DNA of 64,000 nucleotides from an uncultured Bacteroidia bacterium (lineage in GTDB: Bacteria; Bacteroidota; Bacteroidia; Bacteroidales; UBA932), in assembly GCA_902778855.1 (NCBI GenBank), contig CACYZM010000009.1:1-64000 (forward strand), in the 5' to 3' direction. Each line of letters opens with the position of its first letter. The stretch's first letter is position 1. Both the position numbers and the translations under genes were made by a program. Positions 7,852 to 15,957 of the stretch are shown here, piece after piece. The notes beneath the pieces were generated by a model, which was not told where the DNA came from, did no database searches, and worked only from the letters and a program-made list of their open reading frames with translations.

Positions 7852-8931
7852 ATGAAACGGATTTATTTTGCACTGCTTCTCCTGTGCGCGATGGTTTCTT
7901 TTATTCCTGCACGCGCGCAGAATGATAAGGGACCGGAACGGCATGCCCTGCTGGCGCTGACGCCCAGCGACAAGGACAGTCAGACCGCCGGAATCCTTGA
8001 CCAGACGGCCTGGGAGTTTATTTATTATAAACCGCAACAAATCAAGGACTTTGCAGAACAACTCTGTAAACGGATCAAGTGGGACCTGCAGGTCACCGAT
8101 GAAATGGCCGAAGGGAAGCGGCCGAAGGATGCGGCGCTGGAACGGGCGCTGATCGACGAATGCCGTGTTTTTGTGGATTTTATGCTCCGACTCGGCCAGA
8201 TTGCCGAGCAACATACGAATGTCCGGATGAACCGCAACGCGCAAGGCGAATGGGCTTATTCGCTGACGCCGGCGCCGGAATTCGAGACGGGTCTTTGGAC
8301 GCAACATGTCCCGAAAGCCCTGAAAAAGAAAGATGTGAGCACCTATGCGGCTTGTATGGTCAAGGGCGTTTATTATTTTTGTGAGCGGCCTTTTGGCGGC
8401 GGCTTTGTTCCGGTCGTGCTGGATGACGACGAAATGTATGTGCCCGGTGTATCGCTGGCATTGATCCGGAATATCGGGCTGATGTATGAGAATGGTATTC
8501 TGGACCTTCTCAAGGAAATGACGAGTGACAAGTATTACCAGAACATGTATGATCGTTCCTATCAGACCTGCCTGCTTTATATGGAAGCAGTAAACCAGGC
8601 CATCAGCAACAACGACAAGATCGAAATCAAATATGAGCCGATGCCCGCAGCCGGCAAGATGAATGCGTCGATGAAGGCCAAGGTGCTGCCGCTGGAGAAA
8701 GCCGTCACCGACAAGGTCGTGGACTGTGTCGTGACTTCGGACGGCTGGAAAGTGGAAACCGACGCGACCGGTACGCCGATCCGGCGGGTCATATACGGTT
8801 ATTCCATTGTCCAGACCAAACGCGGAAAACAGGCCACGCGCGTATCCTGGGCCGAGGATTACCAGGGAGGCGGCCAATATGGCGCGCTTCACGCGTATGG
8901 TGTCGGCGGTGGCAAGTTTTATGTAAAATAA
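7852..8931 (+). CDS. Exported protein of unknown function
   Basis: 359 residues. It has a clear Sec signal peptide (about 1-22, ARA/QN), so it is periplasmic or outer-membrane associated. I do not recognise a family. The mature part is mixed alpha/beta in appearance, with scattered Cys (CRVFVDF, AACMVKG, YFCERP, TCLLYME, DCVVTSD) and a Gly-rich C-terminal segment (DYQGGGQYGALHAYGVGGG). It has no obvious repeats or membrane helices after the signal peptide. It is 11 bp downstream of the acyl-CoA synthetase and has no evident promoter of its own, so the two are probably one transcription unit. An envelope lipid-related role would be guesswork. Confidence 0.75.
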   Translation: MKRIYFALLLLCAMVSFIPARAQNDKGPERHALLALTPSDKDSQTAGILDQTAWEFIYYKPQQIKDFAEQLCKRIKWDLQVTDEMAEGKRPKDAALERALIDECRVFVDFMLRLGQIAEQHTNVRMNRNAQGEWAYSLTPAPEFETGLWTQHVPKALKKKDVSTYAACMVKGVYYFCERPFGGGFVPVVLDDDEMYVPGVSLALIRNIGLMYENGILDLLKEMTSDKYYQNMYDRSYQTCLLYMEAVNQAISNNDKIEIKYEPMPAAGKMNASMKAKVLPLEKAVTDKVVDCVVTSDGWKVETDATGTPIRRVIYGYSIVQTKRGKQATRVSWAEDYQGGGQYGALHAYGVGGGKFYVK

Positions 8932-8941
8932 AGGCGAAGTA

Positions 8942-8973
8942 TTTGTTAATCACGAAAGTTTTATTTATATTTG
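8942..8973 (+). promoter_or_regulatory. Promoter of gcvH
   Basis: TTTG at 8942-8945, a 20-nt spacer and TATATTTG at 8966-8973. This is one of the best matches to the Bacteroidota primary-sigma consensus in the window. An 'AAGGAG' at 8993-8998 before the ATG at 9003 is one of the few recognisable ribosome-binding sites. Confidence 0.75.
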
Positions 8974-9002
8974 CGCACTGATAGTTATTTTTAAGGAGAA
9001 TT

Positions 9003-9377
9003 ATGAACACCCCTGCTGAACTGAAATACACCAAAGATCACGAATGGGTTCGCCTGGAAGGCGACGTAGCCATTGTCGGTATCACCGATTTCGCGCAGAG
9101 CGAACTGGGTGACATCGTGTTTGTCGACATCCAGACGGAAGGCGAGACCCTCGCCAAAGAAGAGGTTTTCGGCACCATCGAGGCCGTTAAAACCGTTGCG
9201 GACGCTTTCATGCCGGTTTCCGGCGAAGTGGCGGAAGTCAATCCCGCCCTCGAAGGCGCGCCTGAACTGGTCAACTCCGATCCTTACGGAGAAGGCTGGA
9301 TGATCAAGATCAAATACTCCGACCCGTCGGAATTTGATAACCTCCTTTCTGCAGCGCAGTACGAGGAAATAATCTGA
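9003..9377 (+). CDS. gcvH: Glycine cleavage system H protein
   Basis: 124 residues, the standard length. GcvH is the lipoylated shuttle that carries the aminomethyl group between the P and T proteins and also links to cellular lipoate metabolism. The lipoylation site is Lys63 in '[13 protein letters not shown]'. '[14 protein letters not shown]' at the N-terminus, 'ELGDIVFVD' and the final 'LLSAAQYEE' are typical. No gcvP or gcvT lies nearby; it is a single-gene unit between its own promoter and a terminator. Confidence 0.97.
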   Translation: MNTPAELKYTKDHEWVRLEGDVAIVGITDFAQSELGDIVFVDIQTEGETLAKEEVFGTIEAVKTVADAFMPVSGEVAEVNPALEGAPELVNSDPYGEGWMIKIKYSDPSEFDNLLSAAQYEEII

Positions 9378-9404
9378 TTTGTAAAAATCAAAATGTGATG
9401 TGTT

Positions 9405-9429
9405 CAAGGGGGCCCGCAAGGCCCCCTTG
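9405..9429. terminator. Bidirectional terminator
   Basis: Perfect 10-bp stem CAAGGGGGCC / GGCCCCCTTG with loop CGCAA, followed by TTATTTT. It lies between convergent gcvH and ruvA. Confidence 0.8.
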
Positions 9430-9435
9430 GTTATT

Positions 9436-10032
9436 TTACATCATCTTGAGGGCGCGCTTGATGAGTTCTTCGACGGTGTAGTCGGATTTTTCCTTGAGGA
9501 GCTTGTCGAGGGTCTTTTCGACGGCGGGTTTCGAGAAGCCGAGCATGGTGAGGGCGCCGAGGGCTTCCTCGCGGATGGCGGAAGACGGGCTGATGACGGC
9601 GCCGTCAAAGATCAGGGCTTCGCCGCCCTTGCCGATCTTGTCCTTGAGGTCGATGATGATGCGCTGGGCGGTCTTCAGGCCGATGCCTTTGACGGCCTTG
9701 AAGCGGTTGACGTCGCCTGTGACGACCGCTTCTTTCGCTTCTTCGGCGGTCATGGCCGAAAGGATCATCCGGGCAGAGCCCGGGCCGACGCCGCTCACGG
9801 AGACCAATTGGGTGAAAACCGCGCGCTCCGCCTTGTCCGCGAAGCCGAAAAGCGACTCGTCGTCTTCGCGGACCTGGTGGAATGTGAAGACCTTGACATT
9901 TTTCCCCACGGCACCCTGCAGTTTGGAGAAAGTGCTCAAGGAGATGATCAGGTCGTATCCTACGCCGGCGGCTTCGACGATGGCGTCGGTCGGCGTGATT
10001 TCCACAAGCGTACCGTTGATATATTCGTACAT
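9436..10032 (-). CDS. ruvA: Holliday junction branch migration protein RuvA
   Basis: 198 residues, full length. RuvA binds the four-way junction and loads the RuvB motor in recombinational repair. Domain I is the N-terminal OB fold ('MYEYINGTLVEITPTDAIVEAAGVGY'). Domain II has two helix-hairpin-helix motifs ('LVSVSGVGPGSARMIL' and 'FKAVKGIGLKTAQRIIIDLKDK'). Domain III ('REEALGALTMLGFSKPAVEKTLDKLL') contacts RuvB. No ruvB or ruvC is adjacent. It is divergent from sufS. Confidence 0.96.
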   Translation of the reverse strand: MYEYINGTLVEITPTDAIVEAAGVGYDLIISLSTFSKLQGAVGKNVKVFTFHQVREDDESLFGFADKAERAVFTQLVSVSGVGPGSARMILSAMTAEEAKEAVVTGDVNRFKAVKGIGLKTAQRIIIDLKDKIGKGGEALIFDGAVISPSSAIREEALGALTMLGFSKPAVEKTLDKLLKEKSDYTVEELIKRALKMM

Positions 10033-10068
10033 GGCAGGGTCTTTTCGTTAAATTTCCGTAAAAATAGT

Positions 10069-10076
10069 TAATTTTG
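10069..10076 (+). promoter_or_regulatory. Promoter -7 box for the suf-folK-glyS operon
   Basis: TAATTTTG only 8 nt upstream of the sufS ATG, so the transcript would have almost no leader. Confidence 0.55.
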
Positions 10077-10084
10077 CGGGATAT

Positions 10085-11311
10085 ATGGACGTCAGACAAC
10101 ATTTTCCCGCCCTCGACCGGCAGATTTACGGCAAGCCGCTCATCTATTTCGACAACGCGGCGACGGCCCAGCGTCCGCGTGCCGTCCTGGACCTCCAGGA
10201 GCGCCTGGCGCTCGAGTCCAACGGCAACATCCACCGGGCCATCCATACGCTGAGCGCCGAGGCGACCGACCGCTATGAGGCCGGCCGCGAAGCCGTGCGC
10301 CGCTACCTGAACGCCCCGGCGCGGGAAAACGTCATCCTGACCAGCGGCACCACCGCGTCCATCAACCTCGTGGCCGCGTGCTTCACGCAGCGCTTCGTGG
10401 GCCCCGGCGACCGCATCCTGGTCTCCGAAGCGGAGCACCACAGCAATCTCGTACCCTGGCAGCTGGCCTGCAGCCGATGCGGCGCGAAACTCGCGGTGCT
10501 GCCGGTCGACGAACGGGGTGAAATCTCCCTGGATGAACTGGACCGCCAGTTGCGCGAAGGGGCGGGGAAGATCCGCCTCGTGGCCGTGACGCACGTTTCC
10601 AATATCCTGGGCGTGATCAATCCCGTGCGGGAAATCGTGGAAATTGCCCATCGCTACGAAGTGCCCGTGCTGCTCGACGGAGCGCAGGGCATCGTCCACG
10701 CGCCGGTCGACGTGCAGGCGCTGGACTGCGACTTCTACGCGTTCTCGGGGCACAAGATCTACGCACCCACCGGTATTGGCGTGCTGTACGGCAAGCGTGA
10801 ATGGCTCGAAGCCATGCCGCCGTATATGGGCGGCGGCGAAATGATCGACACCGTGACCTTCGAGGAGACCACCTACGCGCCGCTGCCGCTCAAATTCGAG
10901 GCGGGTACGCCCAATTTCACCGCCGCAGCCTGCTTTGTCCCGGCCCTGGCCGTCGCCCGCGAAATGGCGGACGATCCGGCCCTGCAGGAAAACCTGCGCG
11001 CGATGCGCGATTACCTGCTGGAAGAGCTCCCGAAAATCGAAGGCCTGCACCTCTACGGCACGCCGCGCGACCCGGAAAAGAAGATTCCGCTGTTCTCCTG
11101 CGCGGTGGAAGGCGCGTTCCCGGCCGATCTGGCGCAGATTCTCGACAAGATGGGCATCGCGGTCCGCTCGGGGCACAACTGCGCCGAGCCGCTGCTGCGC
11201 CGCTACGGCCTGACCTCCGTCCTGCGGGCGTCGCTGGCCCCGTATAATACGCTTTCCGAGTGTGAGGCTTTTGTCAAGGCGCTCCGCCGGGCCATTCAAA
11301 TGTTGCGTTGA
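10085..11311 (+). CDS. sufS: Cysteine desulfurase SufS
   Basis: 408 residues, PLP-dependent. It removes sulfur from cysteine as an enzyme-bound persulfide and hands it to SufE for Fe-S cluster assembly. The PLP lysine is Lys224 in 'SGHKIYAPTGIGVLYG'. The active-site Cys is Cys366 in 'VRSGHNCAEPLLRRYG', the group II (SufS) arrangement. The next gene encodes its partner SufE and starts 2 bp after the stop codon, supporting a working SufSE pair. The scaffold genes sufBCD are not in the window. Confidence 0.96.
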   Translation: MDVRQHFPALDRQIYGKPLIYFDNAATAQRPRAVLDLQERLALESNGNIHRAIHTLSAEATDRYEAGREAVRRYLNAPARENVILTSGTTASINLVAACFTQRFVGPGDRILVSEAEHHSNLVPWQLACSRCGAKLAVLPVDERGEISLDELDRQLREGAGKIRLVAVTHVSNILGVINPVREIVEIAHRYEVPVLLDGAQGIVHAPVDVQALDCDFYAFSGHKIYAPTGIGVLYGKREWLEAMPPYMGGGEMIDTVTFEETTYAPLPLKFEAGTPNFTAAACFVPALAVAREMADDPALQENLRAMRDYLLEELPKIEGLHLYGTPRDPEKKIPLFSCAVEGAFPADLAQILDKMGIAVRSGHNCAEPLLRRYGLTSVLRASLAPYNTLSECEAFVKALRRAIQMLR

Positions 11312-11313
11312 CT

Positions 11314-12057
11314 ATGAAGACAATCCAGGAAATCCAAGCCGACATCGTCGAAGAGTTCGCCGTCCTGACGGACTGGATGGATAAATACGAATACCTCATC
11401 GAACTGGGCAAATCGATGCCCCTGATCGAGGAGAAAGACAAAACCGAGGAGAACCTGATCCGCGGCTGCCAGTCGCGGGTGTGGCTTTCCTGCCACGCCG
11501 AGGACGGCCGGCTGCATTTTGCCGCCGATAGCGATGCCATCATCACCAAGGGCATCATCTCGCTGCTGCTGCGCGTGTATGACGGGCAGACGCCTGCCGA
11601 CATCCTGGCGGCCGACGAATCGTTCATCGAGAAAATCGGGCTGAAGGAGAATCTCTCCCCGACGCGGGCCAACGGGCTGGTGTCGATGATCCAGACCATC
11701 AAGGGCTATGCGATGGCTTTCCAGAATGCCAAGCCGCAAGCCAAAAAGAACGATGACGATCTGGAGGCCGATATCGTGGCCGCCCTGCGGAACGTCTATG
11801 ACCCGGAAATTCCGGTGAACGTGTATGACCTGGGGCTCATTTACGAGGTCAAAGGCGACGAAGACGGGAAGATTTCGGTCAAAATGACCCTTACCGCGCC
11901 CAACTGCCCGATTGCCGACGAAGTCGTGGCGCAGGTGCAGGAAGCCGTGGCCGATGTGCCCGGCGTGACGGCCGTGAACGTGGAACTGGTCTTCGAGCCG
12001 GAATGGACGACCGATATGATGAGCGAAGAAGCCAAACTGGAACTGGGCATGCTATGA
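11314..12057 (+). CDS. SufE-SufT fusion protein (sulfur acceptor plus MIP18/DUF59 domain)
   Basis: 247 residues from the ATG at 11314; a TTG two codons earlier overlaps sufS and is less likely. Residues 1-140 are SufE, with the sulfur-accepting Cys52 in 'NLIRGCQSRVWL'. Residues about 148-247 are a MIP18/DUF59 (SufT/PaaD-like) domain, with 'ADIVAALRNVYDPEIPVNVYDLGLIY' and its conserved Cys198 in 'LTAPNCPIADEV'. A short Lys/Gln-rich linker (about 138-147) joins them. SufE boosts SufS; SufT-type proteins help cluster maturation or delivery. The join suggests a protein that couples sulfur supply to a later assembly step. It overlaps folK by 4 bp (ATGA). Confidence 0.92.
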   Translation: MKTIQEIQADIVEEFAVLTDWMDKYEYLIELGKSMPLIEEKDKTEENLIRGCQSRVWLSCHAEDGRLHFAADSDAIITKGIISLLLRVYDGQTPADILAADESFIEKIGLKENLSPTRANGLVSMIQTIKGYAMAFQNAKPQAKKNDDDLEADIVAALRNVYDPEIPVNVYDLGLIYEVKGDEDGKISVKMTLTAPNCPIADEVVAQVQEAVADVPGVTAVNVELVFEPEWTTDMMSEEAKLELGML

Positions 12058-12470
12058 TCTATCTGGTGCTGGGATCGAACCTGGGCGACCGGGCGTGGAA
12101 CCTCGAACAGGCGAAAGCCCTGCTCGCGGAATCCCTGCACACCGATATGCTCTGCTCCGACATCCTGGAGACGGAAGCCGTGGGCTTCGACGGGCCGCCG
12201 TTCCTCAACCAGGCCGTTTGCTTTGAAAGCGACATTACGCCCGAGGCGCTGCTCGACCTCTGCCAGGCGGTCGAGGCGCAGCTGGGGCGCCCGGCGCACG
12301 CGGCGGAGTTCGACGCCGCCGGCCGCCGGATCTACCACGACCGTACGATCGATATCGACATCCTGACTTTCAACGGGTTGGAGATCCACACCGACCGGCT
12401 GGACATCCCGCATCCCCAGCTTTGGGAGCGGCCTTACGTACAAGAATTATTAAACGACATTACGATATGA
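12054..12470 (+). CDS. folK: 2-amino-4-hydroxy-6-hydroxymethyldihydropteridine pyrophosphokinase
   Basis: 138 residues from the ATG that overlaps the SufE-SufT stop codon; a longer frame upstream would run through the previous gene. HPPK transfers pyrophosphate from ATP to the pterin in folate synthesis. Motifs: 'MIYLVLGSNLGDR', 'FLNQAV', 'AVEAQLGRP', 'RIYHDRTIDIDIL' and 'IPHPQLWERPYV'. It overlaps glyS by 4 bp (ATGA). No other folate genes are adjacent. Confidence 0.95.
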   Translation: MIYLVLGSNLGDRAWNLEQAKALLAESLHTDMLCSDILETEAVGFDGPPFLNQAVCFESDITPEALLDLCQAVEAQLGRPAHAAEFDAAGRRIYHDRTIDIDILTFNGLEIHTDRLDIPHPQLWERPYVQELLNDITI

Positions 12471-14014
12471 CACAGGAAGAAGTTTTCAAGACGCTGGTGG
12501 CACACGCCAAGGAATATGGTTTTATTTTCCAGTCTAGCGAAATCTACGACGGCCTGAGCGCCGTGTACGACTACGGCCAGATGGGCGTCGAGATGAAGAA
12601 CAACATCAAGAAATACTGGTGGGAAGCGATGGTCCATCTCAACGACAACATCGTGGGCATCGACTCGGCCATCTTTATGCATCCCCGCATCTGGGAAGCC
12701 TCCGGCCACGTGGGCGCCTTCAACGACCCGCTCATCGACAACAAGGACTCGAAGAAGCGCTATCGCGCAGACGTGCTGATCGAGGATTATCTGGCCAAAC
12801 TCGAGGAAAAGATGAACAAGGAAGTCGAGAAAGGCCGCCGCAAGTGGGGTGAAAGCTTCGACGAGGCGCAGTTCCGCGCCACCAACCCGAACGTCCTGCG
12901 CAGCAAGACCAAATACGACGAAGTCCACGCGCGGATGACCAAGGCCCTCAACGATAACGACCTGAAGGAGCTCCGCCAGATCATCGTGGACTGCGAGATC
13001 GCCTGCCCGATCTCCGGCACCAAGAACTGGACCGACGTGCGCCAGTTCAACCTGATGTTCAGCACCCAGCTCGGCAACGTGGACGGCGGGGTAGGGACCA
13101 TCTACCTGCGTCCCGAGACCGCCCAGGGCATTTTCGTCAACTTCCTCAACGTCCAGAAGACCGGCCGTATGAAAGTGCCGTTCGGCATCGCCCAGATCGG
13201 CAAGGCCTTCCGCAACGAGATCGTGGCGCGCCAGTTCATCTTCCGTATGCGCGAGTTCGAGCAGATGGAGATGCAGTTCTTCGTCCGTCCGGGCGAGGAG
13301 ATGAAGTGGTTCAACCAGTGGAAACAGACGCGCCTGGCCTGGCACAAGGCCCTCGGCCTGGGCGATGAGAAGTACCGCTTCCACGACCACGAAAAGCTGG
13401 CCCACTACGCCAACGCCGCCACCGACATCGAATTCGAATTCCCCTTCGGATTCAAGGAGCTCGAAGGCATCCACAGCCGCACCGACTTCGACCTTTCGCA
13501 GCACCAAAAGTTCAGCGGCCGCAAGATCCAGTATTTCGATCCCGAGACCAACGAGAGCTACACCCCGTACGTCATCGAGACCTCGATCGGCCTGGACCGT
13601 ACGTTCCTGGCCGTGCTGTCGTCTTCGTACTGCGAAGAGGCGCTGGAAGGCGGCGAGACCCGCGTCGTGCTGCGTCTGCCGGCCTGCCTGGCCCCCGTCA
13701 AGCTGGCCGTGCTGCCGCTCGTCAAGAAAGACGGTCTGCCGGAAAAGGCCCGCGAGATTCTCGACGGCCTGCGCTTCGACTTCAACTGCCAGTACGACGA
13801 GAAAGACTCGATCGGCAAGCGTTACCGCCGTCAGGATGCCATCGGCACCCCGTACTGTATTACGATCGACCACGATACCCTGGAAGACGGCTGCGTGACG
13901 CTGCGTGACCGCGATTCCATGAAGCAGGAACGCATCCCCATCGAGCGCCTGCACGACATCGTGGAGGAACGTGTCAGCATGAAGCCGCTCTTCAAGCAGA
14001 TTCACAAGATTTAG
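12467..14014 (+). CDS. glyS: Glycine--tRNA ligase (dimeric, class II)
   Basis: 515 residues from the ATG overlapping the folK stop codon. It is the single-chain alpha2 enzyme of the eukaryote/archaeal-like type, not the alpha/beta enzyme. Visible: 'GFIFQSSEIYDGLSAVYDYGQMGVEMKNNIK' (motif 1 area), 'TWRPETAQGIF'-like 'YLRPETAQGIFVNFLN', motif 2 'AFRNEIVARQFIFRMREFEQMEMQFF', and motif 3 'PYVIETSIGLDRTFLAVL'. The anticodon-binding domain is at about 415-515. A GH20 gene starts only 14 bp downstream, so read-through into it is possible. Confidence 0.96.
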   Translation: MTQEEVFKTLVAHAKEYGFIFQSSEIYDGLSAVYDYGQMGVEMKNNIKKYWWEAMVHLNDNIVGIDSAIFMHPRIWEASGHVGAFNDPLIDNKDSKKRYRADVLIEDYLAKLEEKMNKEVEKGRRKWGESFDEAQFRATNPNVLRSKTKYDEVHARMTKALNDNDLKELRQIIVDCEIACPISGTKNWTDVRQFNLMFSTQLGNVDGGVGTIYLRPETAQGIFVNFLNVQKTGRMKVPFGIAQIGKAFRNEIVARQFIFRMREFEQMEMQFFVRPGEEMKWFNQWKQTRLAWHKALGLGDEKYRFHDHEKLAHYANAATDIEFEFPFGFKELEGIHSRTDFDLSQHQKFSGRKIQYFDPETNESYTPYVIETSIGLDRTFLAVLSSSYCEEALEGGETRVVLRLPACLAPVKLAVLPLVKKDGLPEKAREILDGLRFDFNCQYDEKDSIGKRYRRQDAIGTPYCITIDHDTLEDGCVTLRDRDSMKQERIPIERLHDIVEERVSMKPLFKQIHKI

Positions 14015-14028
14015 ACGCCATACCGACC

Positions 14029-15957
14029 ATGAAGAGACTCTTTACCGCCTGGCTGGTGCTTGCGGCACTGGCAGTCGTTTCGTGCACGCCTTCCGTGGAA
14101 TGGAAGGAAGGTCCTGCCGGCGATGACGGCCGGGCCCCGCACGCCTTCGTTTTCAAGAACGTGCCGGCCGGAAGCCGCATCTGGTTTCAGGAACTGTTCG
14201 ACAACCACGTGATCACGGCAGGTCCTGTCGCTGAAATCAAGCATTTCCAGGGAACCTCTTTCTACTTCGATGTTCCCGAAAAGGCCGGAAAGGAGTTTAC
14301 CATCGCGTATTCGGGCCGGCCGCTGCCCCGGCATTCCTGGGCGCCGGAGGGTTTCGTGCTGCAGGTGAAAGGGAAGAAAGACAGGCCTTTACAGGTCAGC
14401 TACCAGTTCCTGCCCCACGAAAGCACGGAACTGGACGCTTCCTGGTTCGCCGCTTCGTATGAGCCTGCGGCCACGGATATCATTCCGGCCGTGAAGGCCG
14501 TCGGTACGGAGAGCACGTGCGGCGTCCAGCCGCAAGGCTGGTATCGGCTGCGCATCGATTCCGACGGCGTCGCCACCGTTGAGGCGAACGACGAGGACGG
14601 CGCCTTTTACGCCAAGGTAACGCAGAGCAAGTTGCCCGCCGGCACGAAGGACGTGGTCATCGAAGACTGGCCCGACCTGCGCCTGCGCGGATTCATGCTC
14701 GACGTCGTCCGCGATTTCCGTACGAAAGAAGAGGTCTTCCGGGTGCTGGACATCCTGGCGTCCTATAAGCTCAACCTGCTGCATTTCCACCTGGGCGACG
14801 ACGAATCGTGGTGTCTGGAGATTCCGGCACTGCCCGATCTGACCGCTTTCGGCGCCCATCACGAGCTCCCGGACTGGGATCTGAAAGAGACGCGCGGCCT
14901 GAAACCGCAGGCCGGCGGCCGGATCGGCGTGGACACGTATTATTCCGAGGCGGAATTCAAGGAGATTCTCCGCTATGCCTGGGACCGCCGCATCGCCGTG
15001 GTACCTGAATTCGACGCGCCCGGTCACTCCCGGGCATCCATCCGGGCGATGGAAGCGTATGAGCGCCGGACGGGCGATGCCTCGTACCGGCTGCAGAACC
15101 CGGCCGACACATCCCGCTACTGGTCGGCGCAGGATTTTACCGACAACGTGCTGGATCCGGAGCTGCCGGGCGTCTATGCGTTCTACGGCATCGTGTTCGA
15201 TGAAGTGATCCGGATGTACCGCGAAGCGGACGTTCCGTTGTTGGGCATCCATATCGGCGGCGACGAAGTCCCGGGCGGCGCCTGGGCCGGCCGCGACCGC
15301 CGGGAGATGAAAGACCTGTTTACCCGCGGCATCGTTTCCCTGGCCCGTGAGCGGGGGATCAAGCTGGCCGGCTGGCAGGAGATGGTCCAGGGCATCCATC
15401 CGGAAACGCTCGAGGCGCTCAAGGAGCAGCTCCTGTTTGTGAATGCCTGGAGCACCCAGGGCGACAACATCGAACTGACCTATCAGCTGGCGAACGACGG
15501 CATTCCCGTGCTGCTGTCCAATGTGCAGAACTGCTATGTGGACCTCGCCTACGGTGACAGTCCTGAAGAGATCGGCCTCAACTGGGGCGGCTTCGTGGAC
15601 GAGCGCAAGAGTTTCGCCCTCCAGCCGTGGAAAATCTATGAATCGGTCCGCTGGGAAGGAATCGACACGCCCGTCGACTGGAAAGCCAACGCGATCGGAC
15701 GTCCTGTCCTGACGCATCCCGAAAACATCGTCGGCGCCGAAGCCCTGCTCTGGTCGGAAAACAACCGGAGCCTCGCCAATGTAACCTATCAGATGCTTCC
15801 CAAAGCCGTCGGCATCTGGGAGCGCGCCTGGAACGCCGCGCCCGACTGGCCGACCGATGAAGCCTTCGCCGCCGATTTCAACCGTTTCTACAGCATCCTC
15901 GTCAAGAAAGAAATGCCCGCATGGTCTGCCGCCGGCTATACCTACAAACAACGATAA
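14029..15957 (+). CDS. GH20 family beta-N-acetylhexosaminidase, lipoprotein
   Basis: 642 residues with a lipoprotein signal (AVVSC, Cys19), so it is membrane-anchored. Residues about 100-215 fit the GH20b domain and about 220-600 the TIM barrel. 'LRGFMLDVVRDFRTKEEV', 'NLLHFHLGDDESW', 'VVPEFDAPGHSRA' and the catalytic pair Asp412-Glu413 in 'HIGGDEVPGGAW' are all present, as are the late Trp motifs ('NAWSTQGDN', 'EALLWSENN'). GH20 enzymes remove terminal GlcNAc/GalNAc from host glycans, chitooligosaccharides or peptidoglycan fragments. The TonB-dependent receptor starts inside its 3' end and DUF4249 follows, suggesting joint cleavage and import of an amino-sugar ligand; that link is inference. 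Confidence 0.93.
   Translation: MKRLFTAWLVLAALAVVSCTPSVEWKEGPAGDDGRAPHAFVFKNVPAGSRIWFQELFDNHVITAGPVAEIKHFQGTSFYFDVPEKAGKEFTIAYSGRPLPRHSWAPEGFVLQVKGKKDRPLQVSYQFLPHESTELDASWFAASYEPAATDIIPAVKAVGTESTCGVQPQGWYRLRIDSDGVATVEANDEDGAFYAKVTQSKLPAGTKDVVIEDWPDLRLRGFMLDVVRDFRTKEEVFRVLDILASYKLNLLHFHLGDDESWCLEIPALPDLTAFGAHHELPDWDLKETRGLKPQAGGRIGVDTYYSEAEFKEILRYAWDRRIAVVPEFDAPGHSRASIRAMEAYERRTGDASYRLQNPADTSRYWSAQDFTDNVLDPELPGVYAFYGIVFDEVIRMYREADVPLLGIHIGGDEVPGGAWAGRDRREMKDLFTRGIVSLARERGIKLAGWQEMVQGIHPETLEALKEQLLFVNAWSTQGDNIELTYQLANDGIPVLLSNVQNCYVDLAYGDSPEEIGLNWGGFVDERKSFALQPWKIYESVRWEGIDTPVDWKANAIGRPVLTHPENIVGAEALLWSENNRSLANVTYQMLPKAVGIWERAWNAAPDWPTDEAFAADFNRFYSILVKKEMPAWSAAGYTYKQR

Noticed and set aside
12434..14005. 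Long antisense frame (over 500 codons) opposite glyS, and similar ones opposite fadD, SGNH, nrdD and others
   Set aside because: They mirror strongly conserved genes, have shadow-type composition (runs of Val/Leu/His/Asp) and no family features. High GC at third codon positions keeps the opposite frame open.
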